NCBI RefSeq assembly: GCF_012650175.1
Contig: NZ_JAAILI010000071.1
Span: 1-41,482, forward strand
Length of the DNA stretch: 41,482 nt
DNA from: Sphingomonas sp. S2M10
GTDB taxonomy: Bacteria > Pseudomonadota > Alphaproteobacteria > Sphingomonadales > Sphingomonadaceae
Reading direction: 5' to 3'
Shown: positions 8,585 to 16,805 of the stretch, piece by piece
Position numbering within the stretch: position 1 is the stretch's first letter
Layout: the number at the start of each line of letters is the position of its first letter
Made by a program: the position numbers and the translations under genes
The notes under the pieces: model-generated
What the model saw: the letters and a program-made list of their open reading frames with translations, nothing else
What the model was told of the DNA's origin: nothing
Database searches by the model: none

Positions 8585-9193
8585 TCAGCCCCCGGCCGAC
8601 TGCTCGGCAGCCGCGCCGAGCGTGACCGCACAGACACCGGCATACAGATGCGCACGATCGAAGGTCATCCCGTCGGTGGCGGCGGTCATGAACAGATTGA
8701 CGCTTCCGCGGGCCGCATCGAAGCCGTCGAGCACGATCAGGTTGGACGCGGTTGCCGAGATCGGAGTGGCCATTTCCACGCGCTCCGGCCAGTAATCAAC
8801 CACCCGCAGGAACGGCTTCGCGCGTGCGCCGGCGGACAGGCCATCCGCATCGTCGAGAATCCGGGTCTTCGCATCCACCGGCTCGGGTGCGGCCAGGGCG
8901 CTCGGCGGCGGACCGGTGCGGACCGGGGTCGCGGCCAGGAAGAGCCGGAAGCGATGACGGCCTTCGAAGCGATAATCCGCCGGACCCTGGTTTTTGCCCG
9001 GATCGAAATTGGTGATCCGGCCCAGCGTGCAATCGAGCAACCGCGCCGGAATCGTACCGGCCGGATCCGCCGTCGCCGCGGAGGTTGCGCCTGTCGATGC
9101 CGTGCGTTCCTCAGGCTTGCGTCCCGGCACCAGCAGAAATGCTCCCCCGCCGAGTGCGACGACGGCGGCGATGATTCCGATCTTTCCAAGCAT
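8585..9193 (-). CDS. Membrane-anchored protein of unknown function
   Basis: A 202-residue protein that I do not recognise. It starts with a single hydrophobic segment (about residues 4-23), which is an anchor or an uncleaved signal, followed by a short Thr/Ala-rich linker and a soluble domain that should face the periplasm. The soluble part has LLDCTLGRITNFDP near residue 52 and AGVCAVTL near the end; the two cysteines could pair. The ribosome site AAGGAGG sits seven bases before the ATG at 9193. It diverges from the SleB-like gene across a 159-bp gap containing a long inverted repeat. Confidence 0.65.
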   Translation of the reverse strand: MLGKIGIIAAVVALGGGAFLLVPGRKPEERTASTGATSAATADPAGTIPARLLDCTLGRITNFDPGKNQGPADYRFEGRHRFRLFLAATPVRTGPPPSALAAPEPVDAKTRILDDADGLSAGARAKPFLRVVDYWPERVEMATPISATASNLIVLDGFDAARGSVNLFMTAATDGMTFDRAHLYAGVCAVTLGAAAEQSAGG

Positions 9194-9255
9194 TGCGGGC
9201 CCTCCTTCAGGGAAGACGCGCTAGACAGCGATCTTTGCAACCATGCGAAGCGGCA

Positions 9256-9282
9256 AATTTTGTCATGGTTTCTGACAAAATT
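9256..9282. promoter_or_regulatory. Perfect inverted repeat between divergent genes
   Basis: AATTTTGTCA and its exact reverse complement TGACAAAATT are separated by 7 bp. The repeat lies 63 bp upstream of the start at 9193 and 71 bp upstream of the start at 9353. The 10-bp perfect arms, AT-rich composition and position suggest an operator for a dimeric regulator that controls both genes. The TGTCA/TGACA core recurs upstream of the type II secretion operon at 20016-20044. Confidence 0.5.
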
Positions 9283-9352
9283 CATCGCGCCGTCGTCGAT
9301 TGGCGCCGCGCCTTCGGTGTAGGTACTTGCCTATCGGGGAAAGCGGGAGCGG

Positions 9353-10024
9353 ATGGGCAGGTTCAGGATGGTACCACGGCGCGGCAGCGGGGGCACCACG
9401 CCGGCAGGGTTCTCCCTGCTGCTGCGCGTCGCGGCGGCCGCACCGGTGCTGCTTCAACCGTCCCCTATCGCCCAGGCGCAGGAGCGGGGGGCCGGCGCCT
9501 CCGCAGTGCAGCCGCAGGACGTCGAGTGCCTGGCCACCGCCATCGCCTATGAGGCCGGCTTCGAACCCGTGGAGGGGCGCCGCGCGGTGGCGGAAGTGGT
9601 GTTGAACCGCGTCCGCGCGAAAGGCTTCCCCAAAACGGTTTGCGAGGTCGTGTATCAGGGGTCGGCACGAAAGACCGGATGCCAGTTTACCTTTACATGC
9701 GACGGCGCGCTGCGGCTGCGGCTGCCCGCGCAGGTACTGGCCGAGGCTCGCAGCATCGCCGCCGCGGCGCTCGCGGGCGGATCGCCGCCGCTGGTGGCGG
9801 GAGCGACGCATTATCACGCCGCCTATGTCAGTCCGCGCTGGGCACCGTCGCTCGCTCGGATCACGCAGATCGGCGCGCACATCTTCTATCGCCGCCAGCA
9901 TGCCGGCGCGTTGCCGCCCATGGCGCAGATGACGCCGGCGGTGCGGCCGGCCGCCGCCGCCCCGGTCCGGCCATTTGCTCCCTGGGGGCTGGCGCCGCCG
10001 GCCGCCCTGCCCCCTCAATCATAG
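9353..10024 (+). CDS. SleB-family cell wall hydrolase
   Basis: A 223-residue protein. The ATG at 9353 has GGGAGCGG just upstream. A signal-peptide-like N-terminus ends near residue 41 (IAQAQ). The Hydrolase_2 (SleB) domain starts at CLATAIAYEAGFEP; the Glu of this segment is the expected catalytic acid. It continues with AVAEVVLNRVRAKGFP, TVCEVVYQ and CQFTFTCDG, the hallmark order of the family. Such enzymes cut peptidoglycan glycan strands in the periplasm. The C-terminal 40 residues are Pro/Ala-rich. The end overlaps the end of gspK on the other strand by 10 bp. A role in opening the wall for the secretion apparatus is possible but not shown. Confidence 0.85.
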   Translation: MGRFRMVPRRGSGGTTPAGFSLLLRVAAAAPVLLQPSPIAQAQERGAGASAVQPQDVECLATAIAYEAGFEPVEGRRAVAEVVLNRVRAKGFPKTVCEVVYQGSARKTGCQFTFTCDGALRLRLPAQVLAEARSIAAAALAGGSPPLVAGATHYHAAYVSPRWAPSLARITQIGAHIFYRRQHAGALPPMAQMTPAVRPAAAAPVRPFAPWGLAPPAALPPQS

Positions 10025-10860
10025 GCTCGGACGAAATAGGGCCGCGCGTCCTGCCCGGTGAGTTCCACAAGCACGCGACGCACTGCCCGCGCGCCGTCCG
10101 GCAGGCGTGCCTCCACATCGATCGCGATCGGCTGGCGCAGCAGCGTGGCGGCATCGGCGAAGCGCAGCGCCTGGCGGTCGCCGGCCCGCTCGCGCGCGCG
10201 GTCGATCACCGCCGGGCTGGCGTCGCCGCCGTCCAGCATCACCGCCAGTGCCGCCGGACTGGCGAAATCCGGTCGAAAGCCGCCCGTCCGGCCCACTGTG
10301 GTGAGGATCGGGCGCAGCCGCTCGACCAGCGCGGCGTTGAACCCGCGGATCAGGGCAAGCTCGTCGATCGTCGCCAGCGGACCGTTGGCGGGTCCGCGGC
10401 CGAGCGCGGCATAAAAGCCGTCCTCGGCACCGAAGGGACGCGGATCGCGATCGACGTCGAGCCAGTCGAGCAGCGAGTCGCGCGCGATCGACAGCCGCTC
10501 GCCGCGCAGCCCGCCCTGTTCGAGCAGGCGGGTCAGCTGCATCTCGTTGAGGATGTCGACGGGCACCTTGCCGCGTTCGTCCTCCACCCGCACCTGCAGA
10601 ACGGCATCGTGGAAGCGGGTGCGCCGGGTGCGCCCGTCGGGGCTCCAGCCCTCGCCCTCGCGGCCGGCCAGCAGATGGCGGATCGCCAGCGCGACACCGG
10701 CATCGGCGGCGGCGGCGGCGCGCAACTGCGCTTGCTCGCCGCGAACATCGGCGATGGCCACGCGCGCGGCGGAGAGCACGGTCAGCGCCATGGCGGCGAA
10801 CACCGCGATGCTGGCCACGGCGGCGACCAGCGCATAGCCCTGCTCGCCCGTCGGCCTCAC
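10015..10860 (-). CDS. gspK: Type II secretion minor pseudopilin GspK
   Basis: A 281-residue protein that starts with GTG at 10860, overlapping the gspD stop by 4 bp (GTGA). The prepilin leader is 8 residues and ends GEQG, followed by YALVAAVASIAVFAAM. Position 5 of the mature protein is Ala rather than Glu, as is normal for GspK, the tip of the pseudopilus. The large soluble domain includes VPVDILNEMQLTRLL and DWLDVDRDPRPFGAEDGFY, typical of GspK. The gene is last in the operon and lies apart from gspH, gspI and gspJ; in many species gspK follows gspJ directly. Confidence 0.85.
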   Translation of the reverse strand: MRPTGEQGYALVAAVASIAVFAAMALTVLSAARVAIADVRGEQAQLRAAAAADAGVALAIRHLLAGREGEGWSPDGRTRRTRFHDAVLQVRVEDERGKVPVDILNEMQLTRLLEQGGLRGERLSIARDSLLDWLDVDRDPRPFGAEDGFYAALGRGPANGPLATIDELALIRGFNAALVERLRPILTTVGRTGGFRPDFASPAALAVMLDGGDASPAVIDRARERAGDRQALRFADAATLLRQPIAIDVEARLPDGARAVRRVLVELTGQDARPYFVRAYD

Positions 10861-12935
10861 GGGATACGGCCTTCGGTGCGGAACGGCTCCAGCGTACGCA
10901 GCTTGGCGCGCAGTTCCTCCGTCACCGCATGCCCGTCGTCGACGGTGCGGATGACGTGCGGCTTCATCAGCACGATGAGTTCGGTGCGGTTCTGGCCGTT
11001 GCTGTGGCTGCCGAACAGGCCGCCGATCACGGGAATGCGCGACAGCAGCGGCACGCCGTTCTTGCCGATCGTGCGCGCGTCGCGGAACAGCCCGCCCAGC
11101 GCGATCACCTGCCCGTCCTGCACCGCCACCGATGTGGAGATGCGCCGCGTGGAAATGGTCGGCGAACTCAGCCGGGTGGAGGCGGCGGTGGCGCTGGTGT
11201 TCACGTCGCTGACCTCCTGGGCGATGTCGAGCAGCACCAGCCCGCCCGCATTCACTCGCGGCGTCACCTTCAGGATCACGCCGGTATCGCGATATTCGAT
11301 CGAGTTGACGATCGGCGCGTTCGGATTCTCGACGCTCACCGCATTGCCCGACGAGATCGGCACCTGATCGCCCACCTGCAGCGCCGCGGTCTGGTTGTTG
11401 AGCGTGATCAGCTTGGGCGCGGAAACCACCTTCACATTGGTGCGCTGCTCCAGCGCGTTGAGCGCGGCGGACACGCTGTTGCCCGCGAGGAAATAGGAAA
11501 ATCCGGCCTGGCTCGGCCCCGCCGGCATGTTGGCGCCGTCGGTCACGCGGAAAGTGCTGTCGCCGGTCAGCCAGTTCCATTGGACGCCGTAGCGCAGCGT
11601 GTCGGTAAGCGTCACCTCGGTGATCGCGGCCTCGATCATCACCTGGTAAGGCGGCAGGTCGAGCTTGCGCAACGCCGACTCCACCATCGCATAGTCGCGC
11701 GGCGTGGCGTAGACGACCACCGCGTTGTTCACCTCGTCGGCGGTGATCTTCGCCGTGCTGCCGCCCCCGCCGCTTGCCTCGGTGCCTGCTTCCGCGCCGG
11801 CACCCTGCCCCGGGGGCACGGCAGCGGGTACGGCGGGCGCGCTGAGCCCCGGCCGGCTGTTCGCCGCATCCCCCGGGCGAGTGACGGTTCGGCGCTCGCC
11901 GGTAGCGAAGGGATCGCTGCCGCCGCTGTCGAACCCGTCGTCCTCTGCGCCGCCGCTGCCAAAGGCGCGGTTGAGCGTACGGGCGAGATCGCGCGCCCGG
12001 CCGTTCTGCACCCGATAGACGAAGATGCGGCGCTGCGCGCTCTCCCCCTCCCGATCGAGAATCTCCACCCATTGGCGGACTTGGTCGAGATATTGCGGCT
12101 GCGCGCTGATCGCCAGAATGCCGTTCAGCCGCTCCATCGTGATCAGCCGCACCAGCCCGCGCGTCGGTGCATTCTCGGCGTTGATCAGCTTGTCCAGTTC
12201 CGGCGCGATCAGCCGGCCGTCGGTACGTTCGGGCACGAACAGCGCGAAGCTCATGTTGCGCAGCCAGTTCACGTCGAACTGCTCGATCAGCGCGCGCGCC
12301 GCGTTGCGCTGGCCGGTCGTGCCGGCGATGGTGATGCGGTTGCCGGGGCCGTCCACCGCGGTGACGATGCCGGGCAGGGCGCCGTCCAGCACCTTGCGGA
12401 TCTCCTCGGCATTGGTGAAGCGCAGCGTCAGCACCTCGGTGCCGAAGCCGATACCCTGCGGCGAGACCGGCGCCTGCGCCGCCGCCACCGGCCGGACGAC
12501 ATAGCCGCCGCCCTGCTGCACCAGCCCGAGATTGGCGGCGCGCAGGGCCGCCTCGAACAGGCCGATCAGCTCCGACCGCGCAACCGGCCCCGGCGTCACC
12601 AGCGACACCTGCGCCTGCACCGCCGGATCGACCGCGATGGCGATGCCGGTCAGTTCCTGCACCGTCGTCGCGACGCTGCGCACCTCCGCGCCGGGCAGCG
12701 TGATCGCAATGTCGCCGCGGCGGGGTGCGGGCGGCGGCGGCGGCGACCCGGGCGCCGCCGCCGGATCGCCGGGAAGGATGGTGGCGCGCACCTGCGGCGC
12801 CGCCCGCTCCGCCTCTGCGACGATGGCCGGCGCCTGCGGCACCGCGATCGGCTGGGGGGGACGCTGCTGCGTACATCCACTCAGCGCAAGCGCCGCCACG
12901 GTTCCAATCGGGAGAGTCCGGCCGCGCGCAATCAT
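10857..12935 (-). CDS. gspD: Type II secretion secretin GspD (lipoprotein)
   Basis: A 692-residue outer membrane secretin. The signal ends LSGC, so Cys21 is a consensus lipidation site and residue +2 is Thr, which does not signal inner-membrane retention. N0 lies at about 75-150, N1 at 160-220, N2 at 225-300 and N3 at 305-455. N3 contains a long Gly/Ala/Pro-rich insert at about 335-395. The C-terminal secretin domain ends with VPLLSRIPVIGGLFGS. A lipidated secretin can reach the outer membrane without a GspS pilotin, as known for HxcQ of Pseudomonas aeruginosa. It overlaps gspC and gspK by 4 bp each. Confidence 0.93.
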   Translation of the reverse strand: MIARGRTLPIGTVAALALSGCTQQRPPQPIAVPQAPAIVAEAERAAPQVRATILPGDPAAAPGSPPPPPAPRRGDIAITLPGAEVRSVATTVQELTGIAIAVDPAVQAQVSLVTPGPVARSELIGLFEAALRAANLGLVQQGGGYVVRPVAAAQAPVSPQGIGFGTEVLTLRFTNAEEIRKVLDGALPGIVTAVDGPGNRITIAGTTGQRNAARALIEQFDVNWLRNMSFALFVPERTDGRLIAPELDKLINAENAPTRGLVRLITMERLNGILAISAQPQYLDQVRQWVEILDREGESAQRRIFVYRVQNGRARDLARTLNRAFGSGGAEDDGFDSGGSDPFATGERRTVTRPGDAANSRPGLSAPAVPAAVPPGQGAGAEAGTEASGGGGSTAKITADEVNNAVVVYATPRDYAMVESALRKLDLPPYQVMIEAAITEVTLTDTLRYGVQWNWLTGDSTFRVTDGANMPAGPSQAGFSYFLAGNSVSAALNALEQRTNVKVVSAPKLITLNNQTAALQVGDQVPISSGNAVSVENPNAPIVNSIEYRDTGVILKVTPRVNAGGLVLLDIAQEVSDVNTSATAASTRLSSPTISTRRISTSVAVQDGQVIALGGLFRDARTIGKNGVPLLSRIPVIGGLFGSHSNGQNRTELIVLMKPHVIRTVDDGHAVTEELRAKLRTLEPFRTEGRIP

Positions 12936-13429
12936 TGTGGTTCTCCTGTTGTGCCCGCAGGCGGCGGCGTCACCCGACCGCCAAAGGGCACGATGGCCTT
13001 GTCCGTCCCGCGCGCCAGGCGCACCGCGTTCGCCTCGATCGCCACCAGCCGCCAGCCGGCAACCATCCGACCCGGCGCCACCCGCGCGATCCGCCCATTG
13101 GCGCCCTGGACCAGTGCGGCGCGGGCACCCCGCACCGCGATCGATCCGAGCACGACCGGCCCGGCCACGGCGGTGCCGCCTGCCGGCACCGGCGGCGGCG
13201 GCGTGAACAACCCCGACCGGGCGGCCATGCCGATCGGCGGAACGGCAGGTGCCGGCAGCACCGTGCCGTCCGCCCTGCGCCCGCCCGGAAGCGGTCCTGC
13301 CGGCGGCAGGTCGTCGTCCGCGGGAACCGCGAGCTGGAACGCCAGCGCCGCCGCCAGCGGCAGCGTGAGCAGCAGCGGCAGGCGCGACTGCCTATCGAAG
13401 CGCAGCGGCGCGGAGCGGAACCGAGACAT
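12932..13429 (-). CDS. gspC: Type II secretion GspC-like inner membrane protein
   Basis: About 165 residues from the ATG at 13429; ATGs at 13441 and 13468 are also possible, and all overlap the end of gspM. It has one N-terminal transmembrane segment (LPLLLTLPLAAALAFQLAV), a Pro-rich linker, then a homology-region-like domain (GPVVLGSIAVRGARAALVQ). There is no room for the PDZ or coiled-coil domain of classical GspC. GspC links the inner-membrane platform to the N-domains of GspD. Its place directly before gspD, with a 4-bp overlap, supports the call. The sequence itself is weakly diagnostic. Confidence 0.7.
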   Translation of the reverse strand: MSRFRSAPLRFDRQSRLPLLLTLPLAAALAFQLAVPADDDLPPAGPLPGGRRADGTVLPAPAVPPIGMAARSGLFTPPPPVPAGGTAVAGPVVLGSIAVRGARAALVQGANGRIARVAPGRMVAGWRLVAIEANAVRLARGTDKAIVPFGGRVTPPPAGTTGEPQ

Positions 13430-13943
13430 CAAGATCGACATCCAGAAGCGGGGTGGCACCGGCAGCACCTTCCTGCCCGGTAATGGAAAGGCTCTCGATC
13501 ACCAGCCATGGCGGCTGGCGCTGCAGCAGGCCGAGCAGCGCGACCAGTTGCGGATAGGAACAGCGCACCACCGCGCGGACCCGCGCCCAGCCGGGGCGGC
13601 CCTCGGCATCCTCGCTCTCGCCGAGCGCGCCGCCGACCTGCGCCACGGCGCGCTGCAACCGATCGCGCAGCAGGTCGCGGCCGGCCTCGGCGGTCGACGC
13701 ATCGGCGACATAGCCGGTCAGCGCCGCACGATCGCGCTCGGCCTGCCGGCGCAACCGCGGGATCGCCGCGATGGCGCGCAGATTGTGGACATAGCGCAGC
13801 TGCAGTCGTTCGCGCTCCGCCGCGCGTTGGGCGAAGCCGTCCAGAACGGGCTGCACCACCGCCAGGTGAAGCGCCGCGATCAGCGCGAACAGGATCAGCA
13901 GCGCGACCATGCGCCGCTCGCGCGCGGAAAGCGGGCGCATCAT
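13392..13943 (-). CDS. gspM: Type II secretion GspM
   Basis: A 183-residue protein. The tandem ATG at 13943/13940 overlaps the gspL stop. A single transmembrane helix at about residues 11-32 (MVALLILFALIAALHLAVV) is followed by a helical stretch with many Arg, Gln and Glu and then a small ferredoxin-like fold (WARVRAVVRCSYPQLVALLG). This is the layout of GspM of the T2SSM_II type. It pairs with GspL in the inner-membrane platform that anchors the ATPase. The longer open frame upstream of 13943 is out-of-frame gspL sequence. Confidence 0.8.
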   Translation of the reverse strand: MMRPLSARERRMVALLILFALIAALHLAVVQPVLDGFAQRAAERERLQLRYVHNLRAIAAIPRLRRQAERDRAALTGYVADASTAEAGRDLLRDRLQRAVAQVGGALGESEDAEGRPGWARVRAVVRCSYPQLVALLGLLQRQPPWLVIESLSITGQEGAAGATPLLDVDLDVSVPLRAAALR

Positions 13944-14923
13944 TGCCGCACCCGCGCCGTCAGGTCGAACGCGGCGGCGCCGGTGACGGGGTTCTGCGCG
14001 TCGTCGCCGTTCGACTGGACCTGGCGAAAGCGTCGGGTGGCGCGCAGTGCCGCCGCGACGTCCGCCCCCGTCGGCCGGTACCCGGTGAGCCGGACCTCGA
14101 CGCCGTCCCAAACGAAATGCTGGAGCCAGGCTTGGTCGGGCAGCGCTTCCCCCGTCAGCGCCAGCACGCCCAGCACGTCGTGGCGCCGCCGTTCGGCCAC
14201 CAGCGTCGCGGCGATGCGGCGGGCGGCATCCGCGCGGTGGCCGATCTGCTGGGCGATGGCCATGGCAGGCTGTTGCGCCTCGACCAGACCGCGCAGCCGA
14301 TCGACCCGCGCCTGATCGCGCCAGATCGTCGCGGCGAGGACGAGGAACAGCAGGAAGCCGACCACCGCCCAGAGCAGCGGCGCGGCACTGCCCGGCCGCG
14401 GCAGCAGCCCCGCAGCCCGCAGGGCCGGGGCGAAATCGACGGCGCTGCCCGCCACCAGCACGCGCGCGGCGACCAGGCGATCGGCTTGCAGCGCCGGGGC
14501 GATCGTGCGGGCCGTCGCGATCGGCAGTCCCGCCACGGCGACCCGCATCTGGCCGGGCACACGGCCGGCGCCGATCGCCCGTCCTGCGACCAGGCCACCT
14601 TCCTCGCCGAACGGCATCAGCCGGTCGCCCTCGATCGCCAGCATCGCACGCAGGTCACGCGGCCCCGCAGCAGGGCGCTCGATGGTGCGCGTCAGTACCG
14701 CGTCCTCCGGCAGGACGACCGCGACACGGGCGCCCGCAGCGGCGCGGCCGGCCCGTTCGGGCACCAGCGCCGGGCCGCGCAGCCAGTAGCGGGGGAAGCG
14801 TCCGCCGCTACGCCATGCCGGCGGCACCATCGCCGCCAGCTCCCCCGTCCACCAGCGCCAGCCATCGGCCGCCATTCGGGCGAGCGTCGCCATATCGGCA
14901 TCCAGAAGGCCGCGTCCGCTCAT
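13940..14923 (-). CDS. gspL: Type II secretion GspL
   Basis: A 327-residue protein from the ATG at 14923, which overlaps the gspJ stop by 4 bp. The N-terminal 170 residues form a reduced cytoplasmic actin-like domain (VAVVLPEDAVLTRTIE, MLAIEGDRLMPF). A transmembrane segment follows at about residues 177-195 (LLWAVVGFLLFLVLAATI), and the C-terminal periplasmic domain is like that of PilN/GspL. It is shorter than the roughly 380-400 residues of enterobacterial GspL. It holds the ATPase GspE at the membrane and pairs with GspM. Confidence 0.82.
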   Translation of the reverse strand: MSGRGLLDADMATLARMAADGWRWWTGELAAMVPPAWRSGGRFPRYWLRGPALVPERAGRAAAGARVAVVLPEDAVLTRTIERPAAGPRDLRAMLAIEGDRLMPFGEEGGLVAGRAIGAGRVPGQMRVAVAGLPIATARTIAPALQADRLVAARVLVAGSAVDFAPALRAAGLLPRPGSAAPLLWAVVGFLLFLVLAATIWRDQARVDRLRGLVEAQQPAMAIAQQIGHRADAARRIAATLVAERRRHDVLGVLALTGEALPDQAWLQHFVWDGVEVRLTGYRPTGADVAAALRATRRFRQVQSNGDDAQNPVTGAAAFDLTARVRQ

Positions 14924-15612
14924 AGATTGCTCCCGCAATCGATCGCGCTGTCCGACGTGGTGCAACTCGTGTTCATCGTCGTCCCCGGTCGCACCAGCAG
15001 GTCGGGCCAGATCCGCGCATCGCCCGGTGGGAAATCGACACGCACCGCGATCAGCTGCGGCGGCTGGCCCCGCCCCCACCAGCGATCCTGCCAGGCGGGT
15101 GCGCCGCCGGTCGGCGGCACGCCGAAATAGCGCAGCGACAATCGTGTCACGCGATCGGCCAGCAGCGTTGCGCTCCAGCCCTCGACGCGCATTCCCTCGC
15201 GCCGCACATCGATCCGGCGCATGCCCGCGTCGAACAGGATCAGCCTGCCGTCGCTGGTGCGCTCCAGCTGATATTGATGCAGCGCGTCGGGCGCGTCGCG
15301 GTCCAGCGGCGCTGCGAAGAAGCGCACCCGCGTGCCCTCGCCTTCCATCCGCACCGTCGGTGCCATCGCGCGCGGATCGGTGATCGGCTTCAGTCGGGTC
15401 AGCGTGGCGCGCAACAGGCGCTGCGCGGAGACGACCTGATCGGCACCACCGCTCTCGCCGCGCAGCCGCAGCGCCGCCATGCCGGCGAAGTGCAGGCCGG
15501 ACAGCAGCATCGCCGCGGCCATGCCGGTCAGCGCCAGTCCCACCAGCACTTCGATCAGCGTGAAGCCGCGCTCGCCGGGCGACGGCGCGTCGAAGGCGGT
15601 ACGGCGAGTCAT
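14920..15612 (-). CDS. gspJ: Type II secretion minor pseudopilin GspJ
   Basis: A 230-residue protein from the ATG at 15612, overlapping gspI by 4 bp. The prepilin leader is 16 residues, with the cleavage site GERG/FTLIE, and Glu5 of the mature protein is present. The hydrophobic helix VLVGLALTGMAAAMLLSGL follows. The soluble part contains LSLRYFGVPPTGGAPAWQD, close to the LRFYD-x-W segment common to GspJ. It belongs to the pseudopilus tip with GspI and GspK. The in-frame sequence upstream of 15612 is a shadow of gspI. Confidence 0.85.
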   Translation of the reverse strand: MTRRTAFDAPSPGERGFTLIEVLVGLALTGMAAAMLLSGLHFAGMAALRLRGESGGADQVVSAQRLLRATLTRLKPITDPRAMAPTVRMEGEGTRVRFFAAPLDRDAPDALHQYQLERTSDGRLILFDAGMRRIDVRREGMRVEGWSATLLADRVTRLSLRYFGVPPTGGAPAWQDRWWGRGQPPQLIAVRVDFPPGDARIWPDLLVRPGTTMNTSCTTSDSAIDCGSNL

Positions 15613-15986
15613 CGCGCCAGCCGCAGGGTGGTGACGCTGGTGAGCGGCCGGCCGGTCGCGGCATCCGTCACGCGAATCCGCAATTCCTGCAGGCGCGGCC
15701 CGGTGTCGCGGGCATTGTCCTGCTGCGTCCGCCGATCGATCCGCCACGCGAGCGGACCGCGCCGACCGGCATCCTGCAAGCCGGTGCCGGGTGACGGGAC
15801 GCTCGCCTCCGCCAACAGCGACTGGGCCAGCAGCACCGCTTCGCGCCGCCGCGTCATCTCCTGCGCCAGGCGGAGATTGCGGGAAAGCGTGTCGAACAGC
15901 AGGCCGCTCATCACCGCGATCACCGCGAGCGACACCAGCACCTCGACCAGGCTGAACCCGTCCTCCCGGGTGGCGGCAGGGATCAT
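15609..15986 (-). CDS. gspI: Type II secretion minor pseudopilin GspI
   Basis: A 125-residue protein, the usual size for GspI. The leader ends EDG, and the mature protein starts FSLVEVLVSLAVIAVM with Glu5 present. The segment RRREAVLLAQSLLAEA matches the conserved A-x-x-LAE region of GspI. It overlaps both neighbours by 4 bp. It is expected to start assembly of the pseudopilus tip with GspJ and GspK. Confidence 0.87.
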   Translation of the reverse strand: MIPAATREDGFSLVEVLVSLAVIAVMSGLLFDTLSRNLRLAQEMTRRREAVLLAQSLLAEASVPSPGTGLQDAGRRGPLAWRIDRRTQQDNARDTGPRLQELRIRVTDAATGRPLTSVTTLRLAR

Positions 15987-16396
15987 TGGATGCGCTCCAC
16001 CCGGCCGGTGCCGCCCGCGACCCGCCAGCGTCGCAGCATCCCGGCCCCCGCCAATGTCAGGTCGCCGCCCCGCGCGCTGCCGTCGGGGAAAAAGGCCACG
16101 CCATCGGCGGGGAGGCGCAGCGCCAGATCATCGGGCACGGTTTCCACCGTGTCGCCATCGGCAAGGCCATGCCCGTCGGGCGAGAGTCGCAGCCGTACCG
16201 CCTGGCCGCCGCCCACCGCATCCGCCCGCGCCGAGCGCAGTACCGCTTCGACGCGCATCGAGGCGTCGAGAAACGCCTGGCGCCGCAGCGCGCGCTCCAG
16301 CGATGGAAAGGCGATGGCGCTGATCAGTCCGGCGATGGCCAGCGTCACCAGCACCTCGATCAGCGTGAAGCCGGCGGGATTACCAGCTGCCGACAT
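15983..16396 (-). CDS. gspH: Type II secretion minor pseudopilin GspH
   Basis: A 137-residue protein if started at the ATG at 16396, which gives a short leader (nine residues ending PAG) before FTLIEVLVTLAIAGLI. A longer frame runs to 16462, but that would place 31 residues before the cleavage site. The soluble part has LRSARADAVGGGQAVRLRLSPD, typical of GspH/FimT. It overlaps the end of gspG by 17 bp and gspI by 4 bp. GspH joins the minor pseudopilins to the GspG shaft. Confidence 0.85.
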   Translation of the reverse strand: MSAAGNPAGFTLIEVLVTLAIAGLISAIAFPSLERALRRQAFLDASMRVEAVLRSARADAVGGGQAVRLRLSPDGHGLADGDTVETVPDDLALRLPADGVAFFPDGSARGGDLTLAGAGMLRRWRVAGGTGRVERIQ

Positions 16397-16805
16397 CCCG
16401 CGCCTCGCCGGTTCCGCCGGGCTGCCCGTCCGACCCGAGCGTGTAAACGTCCACATCGCCATGTTCGCCCGGCAGCCGCATCAGATAGGGTCTGCCCCAG
16501 GGATCAATCAGTGCGGTCTGCTCGGGCAGATAGGGGCCGTTCCAGCTCGGGACGTTGGCCGGCTGCTTCACCAGCGCCGGCAATCCTTCCTCCGGCGTCG
16601 GATAGCGCGAGGCATCCAGCTTGAACAGATTGAGCGCGGCGACGATGTTCTTCGCCTGCACCCGCGCCGATTGCGATTTGGAGCTGTCGAGATACTTGAT
16701 CACCTGCGGGCCGACGATCGCCGCCAGCAGGCCCAGGATCGCCAGCACGACCAGCAGCTCCAGCAGCGTGAATCCGCTCGCGCCCTGCATGCTTCGCTTT
16801 TTCAT
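16380..16805 (-). CDS. gspG: Type II secretion major pseudopilin GspG
   Basis: A 141-residue protein, the standard length for this family. The leader is 11 residues ending GASG, then FTLLELLVVLAILGLLAAIVGP with Glu5. The conserved C-terminal features follow: RYPTPEEGLPALV, WNGPYL, DPWGRPY and VYTLGSDGQPGG, the last of these in the calcium-binding region. It builds the shaft of the pseudopilus. Maturation needs a prepilin peptidase (GspO/PilD), whose gene is not in this window. It overlaps gspF by 4 bp. Confidence 0.95.
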   Translation of the reverse strand: MKKRSMQGASGFTLLELLVVLAILGLLAAIVGPQVIKYLDSSKSQSARVQAKNIVAALNLFKLDASRYPTPEEGLPALVKQPANVPSWNGPYLPEQTALIDPWGRPYLMRLPGEHGDVDVYTLGSDGQPGGTGEARDVGSW

